Shown here: piece by piece, positions 61,801 to 64,000 of the stretch | How the letters are laid out: every line of letters starts with the position of its first letter | Position numbering within the stretch: position 1 is the first letter of the stretch | Position numbers and translations under genes: made by a program | Notes under the pieces: model-generated | Seen by the model: only the letters and a program-made list of their open reading frames with translations | Told to the model about the DNA's origin: nothing | The model's database searches: none | Source of the DNA: Amycolatopsis sp. CA-230715 | GTDB lineage: Bacteria > Actinomycetota > Actinomycetes > Mycobacteriales > Pseudonocardiaceae | Direction of reading: 5' to 3' | Length of the DNA: 64,000 nucleotides | Assembly: GCF_018736145.1 (NCBI RefSeq) | Contig: NZ_CP059997.1 | Span: 7,997,501 to 8,061,500 of the forward strand

Positions 61801-64000
61801 TCTACGATTCCGCGTACCAGGAAGAGGCGAAAACCGGGGAATTCCGGGAAAGCTTCTCGGTGTGGCGGAGCAGTTACGACGACGCGCCCATTCCGCTTCC
61901 CGAAATGCGCGCGTGGCGCGATTCGACGGTGACGCGGATCCGAGGGCTACAGCCGCGGCGAATACTGGAGATCGGTGTCGGCTCCGGTCTGCTGCTGTCC
62001 CAGCTCGCCCCGGACAGCGAGGCGTACTGGGCGACGGACTTCTCGGACGTCGCCGTGACGGAGTTGCAGGAAGTCGTCGCCCAGAACCAGGACCTGATGG
62101 ACCGGGTCATGCTGCGGACGCAGCCCGCCGACTCGTTCGACGGCCTGCCGACCGAGTTCTTCGACACCATCGTGATCAACTCGGTCGTGCAGTACTTCCC
62201 GAACGTCGACTACCTCGTTTCCGTGCTGCGGCAGGCGATCCGACTGGTGGTCCCCGGCGGCGCGGTGTTCATCGGGGACGTGCGGAACCAGCGCCTGCTC
62301 CGGTGCTTCCGCGCGGCGATCGAGGTGACGCGTCATCCGAACGAGGATCCGGCCGAATGGTCGCGCGCCGTGGCGCAGGCCGTCCGGCGGGAAAAGGAAC
62401 TGCTGATCGAGCCGGAGTTCTTCCCGGCACTCGGCGGTGTGCTCGACGACGTGCACGCGGTCGAGATCGGGGTCAAGCGAGGTGTGCCGGAGAACGAGCT
62501 GAGCCGCTACCGCTACGACGTCGTGCTGCGCAGCGGCGCTTCCGCTCCGGAAACCGAAGAGGAAGCGCGGGAACTGCGGTGGGGCAAGGACGTCGCGGAT
62601 CTCGGCGCGCTGGAGGCCGAGCTGACCGGGTCCGGCGCGACGGCGGTGCGGGTGACCGGCATGCCCAACGCCCGCCTGCTACCCGAACTTGCGGCGCTGG
62701 CCGCTGTCGACGAAAAGCCTTCTGTGGCGCCGAGTTCGCCGGTCGACCCGGACGAGCTGTACGAACTGGGCGGCAGGCACGGGTTCCGCACCGGGGTCTC
62801 CTGGTCGCCGGACGCCGAAGACGGCAGTGTCGAAGCCGTTTTCACCCGTGATCCCTCGCCCGGTGCCGGTGCCGTCGGGATCGTGTACCCGGCCGTGGCG
62901 CGGAAACGGCCGCTCGCCGGGTACGGGAACGATCCCACCATGCCGTACCAGGCCGACGCGCTGGGCAAGTCGCTGCGGTCGTACCTGCGGCGCTGCCTGC
63001 CGGAGTACATGGTGCCGTCGGTGGTGACTGTGCTCGACGAGCTGCCGTTGACGGGCAACGGAAAGGTCGACCGGAAAGCACTGCCCGCGCCAGCGGTGGC
63101 CGGTGCGGCGGTGTCAAGGGGCCCGAGGTCGGCACGGGAAGAAATCCTTTGTGGACTGTTCGCCGAGGTGCTCGGACTGGACTCGGTGGGGATCGACGAC
63201 GGGTTCTTCGACCTCGGCGGGCACTCCATCCTGGCGATCAGGCTGGCCAGCCGGATCAGGACGGTGTTCCAGCGCGAAATGCCGGTGTGGTCGATCTTCG
63301 AGGCGGGCACGGTGGCGCGGCTGGCGGCCAAGCTGGACGGCGCCGACGCCGGCCGCGCTGCGCTGGTACCGGTCGAACGGCCGCGGTACGTGCCGCTGTC
63401 ATTCGGCCAGCGCCGGTTGTGGTTCCTGCACAAGCTGGAAGGCCCGAGCCCGACCTACAACATGCCGATCGCGCTGCGCGTGTCCGGCAACCTCGACCGT
63501 GCGGCGCTGGAGGCGGCGCTCGCCGATGTCGTGCGGCGGCACGAACCACTGCGCACGGTGTTCCCCGAACACGACGGAGTCCCGTACCAACGCGTTCTCG
63601 ACATCGCCGAGGCACGTCCGGAGCTCTCGGTCGTCACCGTCGGCGCGGCCGGGTTGACCGACGCCGTGCACGAGGCCATGGGCCACGGCTTCGACCTCGC
63701 CGTCGAAGTCCCGATCAAGGTGACCCTGTTCGAGTTCGGCGAGCACGAGTACGCGTTGCTGCTGCTGATCCACCACATCGCGGCGGACGGGCTGTCACTG
63801 GGGCCGTTGCGCCGGGACCTCGCCGCCGCCTACGCCGCCCGCCGGGCCGGTGAAGCTCCACAATGGACCGACCTGCCCGTGCAGTACGTCGACTTCACCC
63901 TGTGGCAGCGGGAGGTCCTCGGCGCGGACGACGACCCGGAGAGCACCATCGGCAAGCAGCTGGACTTCTGGCGGGAGACCCTCGCCGAGCCGCCGAAGCC
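55845..64000 (+). CDS. Non-ribosomal peptide synthetase, C-A-T-C-A-NMT-T-C..., incomplete at window end
   Basis: The frame is open from ATG 55845 to the window end, 2718 codons so far. Order: C (HHIIADG at 129-135), A3 (Asp658; code read as DAWLLGAVIK, perhaps a Leu-like hydrophobic residue), T (Ser1003), C (HHIAADG), A4 (Asp1722; code DILQLGMIWK, very near the glycine code DILQLGLIWK), an N-methyltransferase inserted in the late part of A4 (SAM motif ILEIGVGSG at 2040-2048), T (Ser2461), and a third C (HHIAADG) cut by the edge. The expected product of module 4 is N-methylglycine. All C domains look like the LCL type. At least one more A domain and a release domain must lie to the right. Confidence 0.95.
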   Translation, partial: MIPLSFAQQRLWFLSRLEGPSSTYNVPLGVRMSGPVDHEALRAALGDVVARHESLRTLFPETGGEPYQRVLAPADAPVSLPLNEIPADGVDAAIAAAVAEPFHLDTEVPLRAQLLALGAEEHVLVVVTHHIIADGWSTRPLLRDLSTAYAARCRQESPQWTELEVQYSDYALWQREVLGAEDDPDSIISQQLAQWRAFLRGAPEVLELPTDRPRPAVASYRGDKVPLRLDGAAHRAAVHLARDTGTTVFMVVQAALAVLLTRLGGGTDIPIGTVVAGRSDEAAEDLIGFFVNTLVLRTDTSGEPTFRELLARTRAVDLDAYAAQDVPFERVVEVLNPTRTLASHPLFQVMLVLQNANADRVDLHGLRTEVLPTPVSGVAKFDLSFAVEEALTDDGEPAGLEGTLEYAEDLFDRATADAMAARLMRALASAVAEPDRAIGELDLLDAGERHRILAEWNDTERPVPAVDVATLFEQQVRRAPQAPALADRGTTLSYVELDARANRLAHRLAGLGVGPEAPVGLLMERSAELVVAMLAVVKAGGAYVPLHASYPPARVGSMLRETGAAVLITDRALAANAADLGATVLVVEEQRLDELPGTAPGVGLTGENLAYIMYTSGSTGDPKGVGVTHAGVVRLAADRGWHDGGDHRVLLHSSHAFDAATWEIWGALLSGHQLVVAPEVDFDVDALAAMIADYRITSALLTTSLFNLVAEQAPECLAPVREILCGGEAASPAAMSSVRQHCPNTRLVNAYGPTEVTVIAASHELDPSAPVGNPVPIGVPADNLRAYVLDTGLRLVPPGVAGELYVAGLGLARGYVGRQAMTAERFVAAPYGEPGGKMYRTGDLVRWNSSGRLEYLGRADQQVKMRGLRIEPGEIEAALLAHPGIAQATVVARADGPGGRMLVAYLVPADDREPEATEVRRHLAQSLPTYMVPTAMVFLTALPLNSNGKVDRAALPAPTLGTGSPGQATHSAREEILCGLFAEVLGLDSVGIDDGFFELGGHSLLVTRLISRVRSVLGVELTVREVFETPTAAGLAARLDAAAAPAQPALRQVSRPELVPLSFAQRRLWFLHRLEGPSPTYNIVFGLRLRGVLDREALTSALRDVVARHETLRTIYPEVDGVARQQVLDRAAIEPVVSEVDVAGLGEAIEQTARYSFELATEIPLRVELLVAGPEDFALVLVLHHIAADGSSFTPLVRELASAYESRCAGKAPEWDPLPVQYADYTFWQRELLGEESDASSTASAQVAFWRKELRGIPEQLNLPYDRPRPTVASYRGDHVEIALSPEVHRAVVALARSSNVTVFMVLQAALASLLTRLGAGTDVPLGTPSAGRTDDALTDLVGFFVNTLVLRTDTSGEPSFRELLDRVRAVDLAAYAHQEMPFERLVEILNPTRSAAHHPLFQVMLGLFPYSDTRFELPGLEVTTTDINTHTAKFDLFFLLNEQRDEDGSPAGITGVIEYGADVFDHATAESIAVRWTEWLNAVLADPDRPVGGHDVLLPAEREQLRAWNDTAAEVPLAIMPEMFEAQAQRDPEAIAVACDGVELSYADLNTRANQLARLLIDHGVGPESIVAVLTPRTPVLLVTLLAVQKAGGAYLPLDPGYPEDRLGHILGAAGPALMVTTMDTAEVVPGHPATRLVLDDPDTAEMLAGKASDNIGNGERVRPLRVEHPAYVIYTSGSTGVPKGVVVTHANLTNFLTAMREPCALTPRDRWLAVTTVAFDIAALELYLPLVCGARVVLAPEHTVHDPDALTELAADSGCTIMQATPTMWQVLLGTPAETFRDVRMLVGGEALPAGLATRMRELSASVTNMFGPTETTIWSTLAAVPGDDRTPSIGGPIANTQIHVLDGELRPAPIGVAGELYIGGDGLARGYLGQPTLSAERFVANPYGTPGTRIYRTGDVARWNRDGELEFLGRVDHQIKLRGFRVELGEIENVLSRHPEVALSAVVAGENQQLIAYATPLDRPQSADDDGVARQQVDDWQQVYDSAYQEEAKTGEFRESFSVWRSSYDDAPIPLPEMRAWRDSTVTRIRGLQPRRILEIGVGSGLLLSQLAPDSEAYWATDFSDVAVTELQEVVAQNQDLMDRVMLRTQPADSFDGLPTEFFDTIVINSVVQYFPNVDYLVSVLRQAIRLVVPGGAVFIGDVRNQRLLRCFRAAIEVTRHPNEDPAEWSRAVAQAVRREKELLIEPEFFPALGGVLDDVHAVEIGVKRGVPENELSRYRYDVVLRSGASAPETEEEARELRWGKDVADLGALEAELTGSGATAVRVTGMPNARLLPELAALAAVDEKPSVAPSSPVDPDELYELGGRHGFRTGVSWSPDAEDGSVEAVFTRDPSPGAGAVGIVYPAVARKRPLAGYGNDPTMPYQADALGKSLRSYLRRCLPEYMVPSVVTVLDELPLTGNGKVDRKALPAPAVAGAAVSRGPRSAREEILCGLFAEVLGLDSVGIDDGFFDLGGHSILAIRLASRIRTVFQREMPVWSIFEAGTVARLAAKLDGADAGRAALVPVERPRYVPLSFGQRRLWFLHKLEGPSPTYNMPIALRVSGNLDRAALEAALADVVRRHEPLRTVFPEHDGVPYQRVLDIAEARPELSVVTVGAAGLTDAVHEAMGHGFDLAVEVPIKVTLFEFGEHEYALLLLIHHIAADGLSLGPLRRDLAAAYAARRAGEAPQWTDLPVQYVDFTLWQREVLGADDDPESTIGKQLDFWRETLAEPPK

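Noticed and set aside
1..64000. tRNA, rRNA, phage integrase or insertion-sequence transposase genes
   Set aside because: I saw no tRNA cloverleaf with a GGTTCGAATCC-type arm, no rRNA stretch, and no integrase or transposase protein in any frame.

Overview
The window is very GC-rich, densely packed actinobacterial DNA. Codon third positions are almost all G or C, GTG starts are common, and several families are typical of the Pseudonocardiaceae/Streptomyces world: a DUF574 methyltransferase, a DUF222/13E12 HNH protein, a CYP157-type P450, F420-type LLM oxidoreductases, PknB-like kinase with FHA partner, and large NRPS and enediyne PKS genes. An Amycolatopsis-like organism is my best guess, but no 16S or marker gene here proves it.

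Layout. (1) 1-3736: the 3' end of an enediyne-type iterative PKS (end of AT, ACP, KR, DH, built-in PPTase) overlapping by ATGA with its hotdog thioesterase (SgcE10/CalE7 type). The rest of the enediyne cluster must lie to the left. (2) 3756-4057: a palindrome-rich repeat island, present again inverted at 36812-37262, each copy lying between the 3' ends of convergent genes. (3) 4074-11132 (minus): a tightly coupled four-gene operon of unknown function: membrane protein, HELGHH metallopeptidase, its inactive-looking paralogue, and a 1159-aa TPR protein. (4) 11256-15372: GNAT-like protein, AraC regulator, then a nitrilase/P450 pair whose P450 lacks the ExxR motif. (5) 15377-22764: a proposed sulfonation regulon: DUF1214 protein, SDR and sulfotransferase; IclR regulator; SnoaL-like protein; CysD and a CysN-CysC fusion that make PAPS, the sulfotransferase donor. 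Both divergent promoters carry nearly the same dyad, (T/A)AGAAC-RT-GTTCTA.

(6) 22896-32550: small ACT-like protein, 13E12 HNH protein, BioF with two tandem TGAAC-N3-GTTCA operators, MarR/membrane protein pair, DUF574 methyltransferase, quinone-reductase-like protein, proline-rich membrane protein, and a ClC channel gene broken by one extra C in a C6 run. (7) 32537-39712: YeiH-type exporter with a 35-aa membrane peptide, TerC, AraC/NmrA pair, second repeat island, CoA-transferase/LysR pair. (8) 39915-42561: metQ-metN-metI importer, with an unusual membrane-anchored binding protein. (9) 42875-44212: a 44-aa peptide gene directly followed by a JmjC/cupin 2-oxoglutarate oxygenase, a candidate peptide-modifying system. 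(10) 44317-49989: iron-box-linked sucrase/ferredoxin-like protein, LLM oxidoreductase, FHA protein and Ser/Thr kinase, secreted PL7 alginate lyase.

(11) 50142-64000: an NRPS locus: MbtH-like protein, a two-module NRPS (A-T-C-A-T) and, overlapping by ATGA, a second NRPS running off the window (C-A-T-C-A-NMT-T-C...). Hand-read codes suggest an Asx-like residue for module 2 and glycine, N-methylated to sarcosine, for module 4. The loading A domain has Ser where the amino-group-binding Asp is expected.

The strongest candidates for something undescribed are the peptide/JmjC pair, the TPR/peptidase/pseudopeptidase operon, the co-regulated sulfonation genes, and the enediyne locus whose edge is seen here. 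All function calls are from reading sequence by eye, without database searches.
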